This document shows, piece by piece, positions 51,927-63,687 of a stretch of 64,000 bases of DNA (the stretch's first letter is position 1; the number at the start of each line of letters is the position of its first letter). A program made the position numbers and the translations under genes. The stretch is from Osmia lignaria lignaria (taxonomy: Eukaryota > Arthropoda > Insecta > Hymenoptera > Megachilidae). The stretch lies in assembly GCF_051020975.1 (NCBI RefSeq), contig NC_135042.1, positions 3,867,888 through 3,931,887 on the forward strand. The letters are read 5' to 3'. The notes under the pieces are model-generated. The model was not told where the DNA came from and ran no database searches. It saw only the letters and a list, made by a program, of their open reading frames with translations.

Positions 51927-52022
51927 TTATTTTCTTTTTTAAATATTGTCAAAATTAGGGTTTTGAAAATTCCTGCTTTCCCTATATCCTAGAGAAGGCT
52001 ACTTTGCTCCAGACTGTACATG
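51927..52022 (-). repeat. dispersed repeat, copy 4 (minus orientation)
   Basis: The reverse complement contains TGTACAGTCTGGAGCAAAGT, AGCCTTCTCTAGGATATAGG, GAAAGCAGGAATTTTCAAAA, CCCTAATTTTGACAATATTT and the AAAAAGAAAATAATAT tail. The ATTAAAAGTGATT segment is deleted. It lies about 1.05 kb from copy 3 in opposite orientation. Confidence 0.75.
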
Positions 52023-53265
52023 TTGAATTATAAGCGGTGGTACAATACTTTTCTGTTATGAAATTCTGTCAGATAATTTGATTAATACATAACAGTTTAA
52101 TATTTCATCCTGCGGGTGGTTGGCGGATAAACGAGGCAAGCGGGTAATACAATAATTAATCATTGAAAATAAGTAGACGACACGACGTCGAGCAGTATCG
52201 ACGATTCAGCAGAATCGCGATGGTGCCATGCGGTTGCTAATAATGCAAGTAGCTGGCAGAAGACGAGCCTCCACCCCTTCGAGGCGAGGCGTCTCGACGC
52301 TGCTCGACGCCAGCGACGCAGAAGAACAACGGGTTTGCAGCTGGGAGAGTTGCTTCGTTATCTTCTTATTAATGGTGATGAAGTTGCACGGCCGAATTAT
52401 ACCGAGGCTCGTAAAAACCGTTCAAATTCCGTGGGGACCCGAAACTTACTATGTTACTTTGGTAAATGAAAAAGTAACCCGCCTTTCGAAGAAGAAAAGC
52501 GACGAGTTTTAATCGATGCTTTAATAAGAATAGCTTCACAACAATTACCTTGGGAGAAAAAATTATATTTTGGTCCTTGTGTAATTATATCGCAGATCTT
52601 CGAATTCAATTTGAGTTAATTTTTTTATTTCAATTTTGAAGATTTAATAATTTTACAAATATTAATAACATTGCAATAGTAATTTTCAAAAATAGAATTT
52701 TTCTAATGATTGCTGATAATCATTTAATTTTCATGAAATTTAACTTCTGTTAGGTACATTTTTAGGTAAACTCAAACACTGAATCTAACTCTATCGAAAT
52801 ATCTAGCAAAGGATGAACTTATCGCTTGAATAATTGCGAAGAGATAAGACTTACACTCTGAAGTCTCACACAGCATCAACTTGTGTAAGCTCCTTGAATA
52901 CTGGAACTCTTGAACTCGAAGTTTCTTGCTTCTATGGTTTGAAAGTTTGCGAAGTTCAAAAGCTGAGGAGTTTAAATTTGCGTGAATTAAAAGTAACACA
53001 CTTTTTCATTTGTTTCCTGAAACTAGCAGCTTTTTGAAAACAAATTCCAACATAGACTGTGAAGTTTAATAAAAGATTGTTAGGTAATTATAGTTAATTT
53101 CAAATCTAGTTAAGACAAATTATTTCAATCAGTTCGCAGATAACTCGGAAAACATGTACAAAGTAAAGTGAGGCTTAATTATCCTGGTCATTCGGTGGGG
53201 ATCTATTTTAATAAATGTAGATTGCCTAAAGGTACATTTCGCACCCCATAAACGATTATCGTTAA
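52023..53265. other. non-coding DNA
   Basis: A CpG-bearing patch at 52180-52510 includes a 94-codon + frame with no recognisable domain; the rest is AT-rich. No gene is supported. Confidence 0.4.
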
Positions 53266-53330
53266 GCGCCTGTAGGCGCTGTTCGTAAACGGCAAAGCTT
53301 CTCGTCAGACGCTTATAAACGCTGTTCGTA
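53266..53330 (+). repeat. local direct repeat, two units 43 nt apart
   Basis: GCGCCTGTAGGCGCTGTTCGTA (split here as GCGCCTGTAGG and CGCTGTTCGTA) at 53266-53287 resembles ACGCTTATAAA plus CGCTGTTCGTA at 53309-53330. The 11-nt CGCTGTTCGTA is identical in both. The first unit also contains the palindrome GCGCCTGTAGGCGC. Confidence 0.6.
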
Positions 53331-53639
53331 GTCAAAGGGTTATTATACTCCATACCCATGTACAATGTCAATTTCATATTGAATTCACGTGGATATAAAT
53401 CATTTTATTCATTTCGGAAGATAAACATTGTTTTTCGATAACAAAGGGAATACATGTCTTAGATTCTGTTGTTAAGATTATTTAAATAAATAATAAAAAT
53501 TTATTTTCAAATTAACGATAGCATAGATTTCTTGGAGTCTATGATTTTTGCAATTGTACCCGCAGTGGAAAATTATTCTCCTAATGACTATGGTCTTAAG
53601 AACCAGCGTTATCTATCATTATTAATGGGAATGCAAGAT
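53331..53639. other. AT-rich spacer
   Basis: AT-rich DNA between a local repeat and the CpG-bearing element that starts near 53640. No feature is seen. Confidence 0.5.
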
Positions 53640-54010
53640 GTCATTCGAAGGTGTAATTCGCAAAAGCATCGATAAGATCAGGCGAATGTGCAAACAAACG
53701 GTGTGCCATTTGTCATCGTGTAATTCGATTCGTCGGTCGGTCGGTGAGGTCCTTGTAGGCTGCAACCTCGTTGCACGCCCGGATGGAACTTAATGCGGTA
53801 CGTCACACTATGCAAATACGGGATGCTCCCGGGGATAACGCAGGCAAGAAATTGCGTTTGACGCGCCTATATCAGCCGGTACTTAAGGGGGTACATGCAG
53901 CTCTATATGGCTGCGCTTGACGCGCCTATATCAGTCGCCGTTCAAAGCTGAATATACATGTACATCCACCTGTACGTTTGTGTGCAGAGACGTGTATTCA
54001 CAACTGGTAG
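53640..54010. promoter_or_regulatory. compact CpG-bearing element, candidate regulatory module
   Basis: A roughly 370-bp island of higher GC in AT-rich DNA. It contains three CGGT units (53733-53745), a perfect POU octamer ATGCAAAT at 53810-53817, and two 25-nt near-identical repeats at 53854-53878 and 53913-53937. There is no open frame across it. Repeated long words plus a known factor site fit a cis-regulatory module; cross-species conservation would decide. Confidence 0.35.
53854..53937 (+). repeat. paired 25-nt repeats, 59 nt apart
   Basis: Copies at 53854-53878 and 53913-53937 share an identical 18-nt core TTGACGCGCCTATATCAG and differ at only two of 25 positions, both C/T changes. The spacer is unrelated. 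Confidence 0.8.
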
Positions 54011-57000
54011 AACGACGGAAACACGAGGGTATTTCTAATGCAACGAGGCTTCGAAACCGCCTTACGTAAGCGTTGTAAGTGCAATCGAGGAAAGTGTTTC
54101 AATGAGTGTGAGCTATTTAGTGAGAATCGTGGCTCTTTTTATTACATTTCAATGGTGCACGAATGGTTAATTACTGATTATATGACGTCTTTGATTAATG
54201 TGATCAGTGTTACCAGTGACCAGCATTGCAAATTTAATTTAAAAAATGGAACGATTATAGTTTGAATAATTTCAGTTATAGAGTACCGTGTCTCTGAATA
54301 ATTTCCAAAGAAAAAGAACTGTTCGATTTTAGGCTGAAAAGATTTCCATCTCCTTATTAGCAAAATTATTCATTTCCGTAAATTTGTTACGTGTGCTATC
54401 AAAATGGAAACCGTCATAAATTTGTCTGATATGAAAACAGAAAGTACGCGTGAAAGATAACCGCTGATAGTTTTGGCGGTCATAAAAAAGGATTCAGCAA
54501 ATTTTGCCGAGTTTTACGACCAATAAAGAAGAAAGGGATCGATGATAGCTAGGATTGATAGCATAAAGGACTCACTCGAATGGAATTCATATGATAGCCA
54601 TTTGTCCAAATACTGGGATTTCCTCTTTTTCCTTTAATACATATTATATCGTTCATTATCTGATATTGATTACATTTTTCAATTTATTTTATTTGGCAAA
54701 AATTTTATTCTTGGACAATTTATTGAATTATAATTATTCATTGAATTATGAATTTCAAATGGTTCCCACATCGAATTCTGGTGGTTTCAAGTATTACTTG
54801 ATCAAAAATTCTTCATTAAACAACCTAGTTAACTCTCGTTTGCATTACACAGTTACCTATTTACAATATATATATCTATCTATCTACCTCTATGTATTTT
54901 AAAATAATTTCACCATTACGATCTATAAATCACCCAGCGTACACGATATTAAAAGGAATTTCAATTAATATCCCTATAAAAGTATACCTCACTAGAATTC
55001 ATTAAACTACTGCTTATTAATTATTCATACCCATAAATTACCATCAAATTATCGGTAGTCTCGATTGAAAAACGTGACAATTATTTTTTTCCTTTTCAAC
55101 ACAATTGTGAATTCTAAAAATCGTCTACAGATCTACAGATCCTATTGTTTAATTCTGTAAATTCTGTTTTCCAAATGTTCTGAAGGTATTATTGGGAAAC
55201 TCTATACATATAGTATATCTTCGATTTCATGGTAACAGAATGAAAACGAATCGACGTGAATCATGGAATACTGTGAAATGGAGTTTGCAGAATACATAAT
55301 CAACGAGATAGTATTTGAGATATCAAGAGCTGCCTGTAAACAGTCAAATGAAACCACCTACATTGGCTCAGTTTGTCAAACAGATTGCTGAAATGCAGAG
55401 ATAGTTATGACCTGAACACTATGTACCATTATCACCCCGGAGACCGACATTTAGTCGTGACATGTTGCGCATTTAATGCTGTATTGTTTTCGAAGGATGG
55501 TAATATAATACCAAAAGTAGTCTAACACGAAAAAATAAGAATTCTGAAATTTGTCATTTAATGGTTTTATTCGAAATGGTATAAAGATATCACTTTTAAA
55601 AATGATGCACAGCAACTGTTGCTTCCAGCAAAAGCTTCCTAGGTATAATGTACGTTTCCCAGAATTTTTCCCAACGAAACCATATTACCTGCAAGTGCAA
55701 CGTGTTTGCTATTCCATGTTGCATATGCAGAGCAGAGTCTAAAAGGGAAGGAGTTATGAAAATCCGAGACTTTGTAACGCATCTGACCTCTTCCTGTTGC
55801 ATTTAGATCTCCATACTAAAACGTAGCAAGATTTTCTGAAGGATTTAATCTGACCAACTTTAAGAGCCCTGTTGGTATCAAAATAGGCGGACCAGTTTAT
55901 TAGACGAGAAAGGGATGTCTGTACTTCGTAGACAATGAAATCGGTGAATAAATATTTCGGACTATGGACGTGTATCGTTGCTCATTTCAGCATCGTTCTG
56001 CACACCCGAGGGAAATCTTGCGGTACCATAATTCTTACGAACGTAAACTAGAACCGACAGGGTGAAATAATACACTGCCGCGTTGTTAGAGGTAGAGGCT
56101 CCTTCTGAAAATCTTGGCCAACGACTGCATAACATAAATCCTTCGACGGTTCACCGATTAAACGAGACTCGACGATTTCAATTTACATTTTTCTATGCTC
56201 GCTGACTTAGCTCCGACCGGGTTGTTCTCGTACAATTTCTTCAAATTCAGGTCGTGGATGAAAAATGTTGAAAAATAAGGTTATTATTTAAGTTCAACGA
56301 AGAGCTTGAAAATTATGATTTCGAAGGGTGGTAGCTTAGAAAATATTCAATTTTTAATATTCATAAAAATCGAGAATAATTTTGGAAGTTTGGGAGTTTC
56401 ATGTTCAGTTGAAAAATAAACATAAATCATAGTAGGGGCTGAACAATGCGATCGAAGGGTTAAATTTACAAGAAAGGTGTATGTAACGTGGAGAAATTTC
56501 TCTTTACTACTGTTATTCCGTTTGACTCCAAGAATTCTACGACCAAGGTTTCGAAATTATAGTAGCTGACACGCGAGTAGTTTGGAAGGGACGGTCTTAA
56601 AAGAAAGAGAACTGCTGAGCTCACGAAAACGTGGCTCCTAAAGGGTTCTGGTTACAGGACGTCATTCGTTGTCACCGAGACTTCTCATTCGAGTAGAATG
56701 TAATTATAAAGAATTAGGAAAAATGGTACTTCCCGAGGAAAATAATGGCTCACATAATGCAGCATGCTATCCTCGGAACGCTTGAATTATCGTCAGGTTA
56801 CGTTTCGTGTTGCTGCGTTCGAGCAACGACTTCGCGAAACGACTTCGATCACGCTGATCTGCATTTCGTGCGAGAACCAACGTATTGCGTGATTTATCCG
56901 TAAGTTAACTCTGTGTTTATGAAACTTTTTTTTGGCGGGAATCAAGTGAAAAGTACTCGTAAAATAAAAGGCACAGTGTATAATCTTATGGCGTGCAGCG

Positions 57001-57188
57001 TACTGCTGATGACAAGTTGTAAATTCGTCTGACACGAATCGCATGATACTCATTTTGAAAGATAGATTAGTCCGTTGGGTAGCTAAGTAAGAAATAATGA
57101 TATCATTTATCACAAATTTGAATATCTGAGAGAGAGAAAAAAAAAAAAGAAAAATTCGAAGTAATATTATTTCTAGAAAGATAGACTT
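54011..57188. other. AT-rich non-coding DNA
   Basis: Predominantly AT-rich, with CpG-bearing patches at 55960-56220 and 56760-56900, a TATC microsatellite near 54870-54886, and an A-rich run at 57130-57153. A 103-codon + frame at 54591-54902 is Leu/Tyr/Asn-rich low complexity. No gene is supported. Confidence 0.4.
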
Positions 57189-57310
57189 TGTACAGTGTTG
57201 AAGAAAGTAGGTTTTCCTAGGAAAAATAGCGATATATGAGAAGTAGAAATTTTCAAAATCCTAATTTTGACGGTATATTAATATTAAAAGTGATTCAGAA
57301 GAGAATAATT
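57189..57310 (+). repeat. dispersed repeat, copy 5 (+ orientation, near full length)
   Basis: The block order is TGTACAGTGTTGAAGAAAGT, AGGTTTTCCTAGGAAAAATA, GCGATATATGAGAAGTAGAA, ATTTTCAAAATCCTAATTTT, GACGGTATATTAATATTAAA, AGTGATTCAGAAGAGAATAA. The palindromic core is TTTTCCTAGGAAAA, still perfectly symmetric although both arms differ from copies 2 and 7. A decayed reading frame begins about 60 bp downstream. Confidence 0.75.
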
Positions 57311-57373
57311 TTTTCTCTTTCCAGTCAGGGTTAATTTGAAAAAATCTTCCACATGGAAATTATTTATGATTGA

Positions 57374-58330
57374 TTGTGCTCCATTATAAAATCATTTGTT
57401 ACGGTTGAAATCAACAAAAATGACCATAATGGCTTTTTAAAAGCAAAGGAAATAAATAAGTGCTTGAATTATTGTTCACTAGAAAAGCATGGTTTAATCA
57501 AAACGAATAAAAAAGACTTAACAAGCATACACGCAAAAGTCATTAATTTCAGAATTGCAAGATATTTTGAAATTGTTGAATTAAAGCGAAAACAGCTAAA
57601 ACTGAAATAGACACATTATGAAGAGGTAGATGAATATAAAAGTAACAGCAATATTTTAACATGCGTTGACCTATGAACTGTTCTCTCGGAAAGTACAGAT
57701 ACGATACCGAATGAAAAGCTGGTATTGTTGGACAAGAAAAATGATACCTATGCGATTGCAAATGATATTCAGAAGCAGCCGTATCTTTTAGATATGACCG
57801 ACGCAGATATTTTCTACGTTATAATATCCGCACATATATCGTATGAATTTCATATACGAAAGAAATATGTATACTCTACAAATAAAAATTTACTACTTCA
57901 AATTCCTAATATAATTTTCGCGCCATTTAAAATTTCTCATTCTTCATTTATTTATTCTATAACAAAATCTAGTAGCATAATTTTCAAAACAATTGATCTT
58001 TACCTAAACAAAAAATTTGTCAATAAAAATGATATATGGCTGCAATATTGGAAAGCTACAATGTTCGAAAACAATTCTCAATACACTAGAGCGTTTAAAA
58101 CCAACGACAATGTAATAACAAGAGAAAAAGAAAAGCAAACAGTTCTCCACCCCCGAAGCTCGATCCTTCACAAACGAACGGTTGTTTACGAAAATTTATT
58201 CCCGCGTTTCCATGGCCATTGTCTGTCTCTCAAAGTTCACCGGTGCGTTTTTGAGGTAGCCTGTAAACGGGGGACGGGGGCGACCGGATCAGGTCTGGGC
58301 GGTCGTAAAACTAGCGTAATTAATTTATAA
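57374..58330 (+). pseudogene. decayed reading frame with two in-frame stops, unidentified
   Basis: Two long open stretches (57374-57607 and 57677-58327) lie in the same frame. They are separated by only two stop codons, TAG at 57608-57610 and TGA at 57674-57676, and the 21 sense codons between the stops also read through. That makes about 320 codons with two stops. In DNA this AT-rich I would expect a stop roughly every 12-20 codons. The product is Lys/Asn/Ile-rich with alternating hydrophobic and charged segments. From about 58140 the composition turns GC-richer and the residues Arg/Gly/His-rich, so the ancestral reading frame probably ends there and the rest is chance. There is no ATG at the upstream end. 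A pyrimidine-rich TTTTTTCTCTTTCCAG at 57309-57324 resembles a splice acceptor. I cannot assign a family; a broken transposon, a captured foreign gene or a dead host exon are all possible. Confidence 0.4.
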
Positions 58331-59263
58331 CCATCAGCACGCGTTGCCACGAACATAAATCTCCCGTGATAAATGTTCTAGGTGGAATCAAATACCGCGT
58401 CCTCGACCGCGAGTTACACGTCTGTCCCAAAGTCATGCTAACGTTCGCTTCCGAATACAGGGGGTCGAAAGAGGTTGAGTAGTTTCTAGCTGAGTACCTG
58501 TATCTTGGATACCTATACCATGAAACGATCTGCCATCCGTCTTGTCTCTCGTGAATAAGAATGGATGGTATGTAGGAATATTTAAGGGTTCTATATCCTG
58601 CACCCTGTGACACACGGGGTTCATGGCTCATCATTTCTTCGAAGGGTCGAGGGAAGAAAAATTTTTGTATTCTTTTTTTCAGACTTTTTATAACAGAATG
58701 ATCTGGTTATTTTTAGACTTTTATATCAATCGATCGTATGTTTTTCTTAGAGTACAGTGAAATCTTTATTGCTGGGAAAAATAGGAAGACAAAAGTATAT
58801 TGGATAATAGAAGTTCGAATAATGGAATTTTCAAATGATACATAAAATCTTGAGGATCGTATATTATTTTTCTCTTATCAGTAATGGTTGCTTTCCCTAA
58901 GAGATATTTTTATGAATAATGGGAATAATGTATATATATTGTGAAGAAACTTTTATTGGTTCAAATTTTTTTTTTCAAAACTTGGGTGCTTTCCTTTCCT
59001 ATTTTATAATTTTTATCCGATTATATCCGATACCACCCATATTTCGTTTCACCCTAATGTACACATATCTGTACCGTGAAATGTGTTTTTAAGTACTGGG
59101 AAAACTTTTATCGCACAACTAAGAGTTCGCACTTGAGTCGCGAATGGTGAGGGAAGATTGATTGTTTTTCGCAAGGTGATGAATCTAAGTTGACCCGGTT
59201 ATGTCGGTGTCAGTGTGCGTCAGTGTGTAGAGGGGATAGTTGACGTGGTCCTTATGCTGACCG
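58331..59263. other. non-coding DNA
   Basis: CpG-bearing at 58331-58640, AT-rich at 58650-59100. A 104-codon minus frame (58320-58634) has no recognisable content. A T run lies at 58967-58975. Confidence 0.4.
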
Positions 59264-59332
59264 TAATCCGGCTTATCGAGTAAACCCGCGTACACCTGTA
59301 ATCGTTCGGCGCGTCAGGATTAAATGTAATCC
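59264..59332. promoter_or_regulatory. cluster of three TAATCC homeodomain-type sites
   Basis: TAATCC at 59264-59269 is followed by an inverted pair, GGATTA at 59318-59323 and TAATCC at 59327-59332. TAATCC is the preferred site of K50 homeodomain proteins (Orthodenticle, Bicoid and Pitx types). Three sites in 69 bp inside a GC-richer patch suggest a regulatory module, by inference only. Confidence 0.3.
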
Positions 59333-61381
59333 TTTTATGCCGCGATACAAGGACCGTCCACCCGCCAGAGATCGTTACGGTGTAGTTTTCTAGCCGTAAA
59401 TGGAAAAAATCATTCTTACGTTCCTTTTATTCGCCATCAGTGTTTTCTATCATTTTGTTATTTAACTTTTTATTTTATTCCTATCTTTTATATGATTTTC
59501 TAGATTCTATTTGGAAGATACAGAACATATCCTATCTTATATATTTGATCTATGTATATTCTATACATAGAACTGAATGCTTGAATTTCGTGCAATAAGC
59601 TTGGAGATGAATTTATAAGCCAAGGCTTGTGTAGTGTAGGAAAATTTGTGTGTTAGTGTAATGCACTGTTGAATCGTTAAAGCATCTACATCAGAAGCGG
59701 ATTAATCCGCTGATGAGGGCTAGCTTAACGTAGGGATACATGTTAATTCCTAGGCATTCCAGGAATAGTATTTTAACAGTAATGAATCTTCATTCCATAG
59801 AAGATACGATCTCTGTGATTCTACATTCCTTTCTGTAATTAATAGGAGCTTTGATGGGTATACAGTATTTCAATTAAGGATTAGAGATTATCTTTTAAAA
59901 CGATTAATTTGTTAAATTAATCGGTGATTATTCAGGCGAACAGTGCGTTAACCCTTATTGGAATTCTCAAAGTGTTCCATGAAAAAGTAGGATTTGAGAA
60001 GAAAAAAATTGATCAGGGAACGAAAGAGGTTCGGAAACCGATCGGTATGCTGATTTCCACGCGTTTCCGGCCGCTTGTTTCGGCCAGATTATCCAGATTA
60101 CATCGCGATTAACTATCCTGCCAGTGTATAGCTAACGCGCCATCAATCTACCCTATCCTCGTCTGACTGCGCTGGAATTTAATTTAGATTCGCGGCATCG
60201 ATTCGAAGATTTTTTCTCAAACGTAACTCCCGCGTTTATTTCTCTCGTCCACGGTTTTCCCTCTGCCGTTGCTTTATCCCAAAAGGCAGATAGATAAACG
60301 AGCGAAGAGGCTGGCAATCGTGGGGTTGAAAGGACAGTCATTCGCTAATGTCGGCCACAGACGCGCGTCTACCTTGATATTCCTCGAGGTTTCTTCGTTG
60401 ACAAACATCTGAAGATACCGGGACAAGTCTTAGCTCGCAGCCAACAATGTGTCGTCGACGTCCACGTCGCAGAATAATTTGCGAAATTATCGTGGCACGC
60501 TTTTTCCACGGACGAAAACTCCAACCCCGGTCGACCGAGTTTCAAGCCCCCAACGGAATAGCACCCCGTGACTTCGCCCCGAGAGGGGTGGCGACGATTG
60601 TGCTCGTACATTAACGCCAGGAGATGCCGCGTGTTAGGTCGTTAATAATTCTACCGGCCACCCCCTTCATACCGCGCAAGCCTCCAGTATTTATCCGACA
60701 CCAGGTCGTAACGGGCCTCGGATTGTTACCTCCCTGTGGTCGGGATCATAGTGTTTCTGGCCGACCACTATGCGAAGAATTTGCGTTTTAGCCGCTTTAG
60801 AAATTGTTGCTGTTCCTTGATAATACACGAAGAGGATGATAAGGTGTTGCAATGGAGGGTAGAGATTGGATGAGACTGATAATTTAAAAAAATCTGAACA
60901 AGTGAAAATGGTTGGAAAATTTATTCAAAAAATATATTAAAATTTTGCTTTCATACGCAGATTTTATTTTATAGAACGTTGAATTAACTTGATACGTTGA
61001 AACGAGCGTAACCCTTTAATCCTTTACGGTAAAAGTTCGTTGAATTTATTCGACAGACTTTTCTGTAAAAGATGGTATATTAATATTAATGTTTGCCGTT
61101 TTTCGCATTTTTCATATTTGTCATTCCGTGTGAACGCTCTACCTCTGTTAATCAATTCTGTTTAAGTTTCTGCAGTTAACTTTCACGTACAGACAGATTA
61201 AGTTATTTTAAAGACAGAATTGATTGCATGTTTCTCAACTTCGTTGCTTTGATACTCGAAACTTTTACGGTTTATCATACTTGATAACTCGAGATTATTA
61301 AAAGATGAAAAATTGAAAGAAACCAAATATATATTATAATGGTTTAATTTGCAATACTTGGAATATCATTTTATTTTAAAT
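59333..61381. other. non-coding DNA with a CpG-rich block
   Basis: AT-rich at 59400-59960 and 60830-61380; CpG-rich at 59960-60790. Overlapping short frames occur on both strands. No supported gene. Confidence 0.4.
59549..59571. repeat. 10-bp-stem hairpin
   Basis: TCTATGTATA and TATACATAGA are perfect complements around a 3-nt loop TTC. AT-rich and short, so possibly fortuitous. Confidence 0.6.
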
Positions 61382-61446
61382 GAGGTTTCGCTAGAAAAAA
61401 TGGTGATATAGGGAAAGCAGGCATTCTGAAAGTGCTAATTAAAATT
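61382..61446 (+). repeat. dispersed repeat, copy 6 (+ orientation, truncated)
   Basis: GAGGTTTCGCTAGAAAAAAT, GGTGATATAGGGAAAGCAGG, CATTCTGAAAGTGCTAATTA. The 5' and middle blocks are recognisable; the 3' ATTAATATTAAAAGTG tail is missing. Confidence 0.65.
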
Positions 61447-63687
61447 CTCTCGCGTAAACGTCAAGTGGTGGGGAGAGCCACAGACTTGTATACATATACG
61501 GGGCCTGCTCCCCTCTATCGTCAGTCACCCCGCGACCGCGTAAGAGGAGAGGTGGATGCTCCGGAAAGGTGCAACGTGATTTGATCGTAAGTGTACATCT
61601 CTGCAGAAGGAAACATTAAATCCGATTTATTAACCTCTGAAGTAAAGCTGGAATAATGCATTACTATCAAAGGTCTTCGATTTCCCGTTTCCTACGCTAT
61701 TTCTCTTGTGACCAACATTTCGACTGTACAGAAAGAATCGAAGGTATCGTGAAGGAAAAAGACGTAATAGAGTCTCACTTGGCCCGATTGCCTCGGAAAC
61801 GAACGAATCCCGATGGTAAAAGAGCATCGTGGAAAGATAACGTAGAGAAGCGTAATCCCATGGAGCTCTGCCTTCTCTCGTCTCTCATTTTACGGTTAAA
61901 ACACGAGAGTCCTGATTTCGTCTTTGAAGGTGAAATTAGGGGTGTCTTTGTACTTCCCTGCACGTACCGAACAAGTACAAAAAAAAAAAAAGAACGTTCG
62001 ACACAGAGCCTGCAATTGACATTACACCAGAAAAATAACGGCTCGTTAGAGTAGACGCTTTTGACCCATTAAAAATCTTTGAAATTTCGATAGCAATTTG
62101 ATTATTATTATTTTAGATAGCAAGAGTAATATAAAAATTAAATTTTTTGTTTCTTTTATTGTCAGTATATTAAATTCGTGGTAAATTTCGCCTCACGCGT
62201 GTCACTTGATTTCCCTGTTTATCATTGATCGAACACAAGGAAACGTGGAAACGTTCGTTTTCAAAATGCGAAGGCGATTACTCGAAATTTGCACGCTCTT
62301 TCTGAATAGGTAATCAGAATTCTATTCAACCGGCGTGCTGATTAATGACTTTATCGAATCTCTATCGACCGATACACGAGGCCATTGTTCCCCCTGTTCG
62401 CCGACAATAAACGAGGAGAATGATCGAAAAAGGATCGACGACGATTTGAATCAACCATCGGGACAATAAGAATTGGGGTCACGTGCAATTGAGTATCACG
62501 CTTTGAGTTGAAAGCTTGCGAAAGTTATTGTCGGTCAGTTCTGAAAGCAACTCGAGGTGGACGTTCAACTGGCACGACTTTCAATTAAATAAAAAAAAAT
62601 AGAGATCCTCCTTTGTTCCAGTCGAAGCGCTCTTTTTTTAATTAAATTATCTGACCGTGTTCAAACGAGAAGAATGTACTTGCGAATGGGACAAAAGGAA
62701 ATCAGGGGGCAAAAAATGATTTTTGTTGCGAACGTCGAGACCACCTCGAGTGCTGGACTGTCAAAATTAAAAAGTTTTTTCATTTCACTGTCGGCATCGA
62801 TGTTCGAGGAAACTTTGTCCTTCCGGAAATGCGACATTCGCGCTTCGCAACCACTGTGTTCATTGTATAAGCAAAATGCAATTTCAGTTACCTCGATTTG
62901 GTTTGGAAAAAAAGTTATTGACCCGTTCTGATATTCGATAAAGTTATCGGAAGTGTGTAATTTTGAAGAAATTTTCATTTTTTTGTTTATGATCTATGTC
63001 ACGTTGAAAATCTTGTTAAAATATAAATCCTTTCGCGTTTTTTAATTATCATTATTATGTGCTTGTGTTTCGCGTTTAAACATTGTTCTATTTTTTCCGC
63101 CCGTTACTATGGTACACGTTCTTTTTTTACAGGCAACGGGTTTAAAAATACGCGTTAAATACACGCTGCTGTTCGTGATTTTGTATAACTTAATATTACG
63201 TTGAAACCTCTAAGTAACAATGAAAAATACACAAATTTTTGACGTTAATATCTGTGAATATTAATGTATACTGTGCTACCTAATGAACTGAAGGGGAATA
63301 AACATAAATAATGAAAGAAAGAACAATTCATATGATTTTTATTAAAAAGGAAAATAAATAAAATAGGGAACATGATAAAAAAAAAAGTTGTTAGTCGATG
63401 GTGGTCAAATAACCGTATTATTCATTATTACACTGCTTCTTCGCTAACAATCAATAATTACTTATTAATGTAATTAGAGTTTACTGAAGTTTCAAGCGAA
63501 GACTAATTTATTTAATATAGTTTGGAGTTGTCGTCGCCAGTCGGAATCAAATACTCCAGAAATTAGCTTATTGTTGTACTCTGATATTGAATTCACTCAT
63601 TTTTATTTCATAAGAATAGAAGGAAATTTTAAGTAGTTCATTTTAAGCTGTTCTTGAAATTTATTCTTTCAATTTCGATGCTGATCG
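61447..63687. other. non-coding DNA
   Basis: A CpG-bearing patch at 61447-61570 precedes a 132-codon ATG frame on the + strand (61656-62054) with a lysine run near its end and no recognisable domain. Overlapping 85- and 105-codon frames on opposite strands lie at 62661-62978. The rest is AT-rich. None is convincing as a gene. Confidence 0.35.

Noticed and set aside
61656..62054. 132-codon ATG frame on the + strand
   Set aside because: A lysine run from a poly-A tract lies near the end, there is no domain, and no splice or polyadenylation context supports it. It remains the best of the unassigned ATG frames.
62661..62978. Overlapping 105-codon minus and 85-codon + frames
   Set aside because: Both strands are open over the same bases with no way to prefer one; neither has a recognisable motif.
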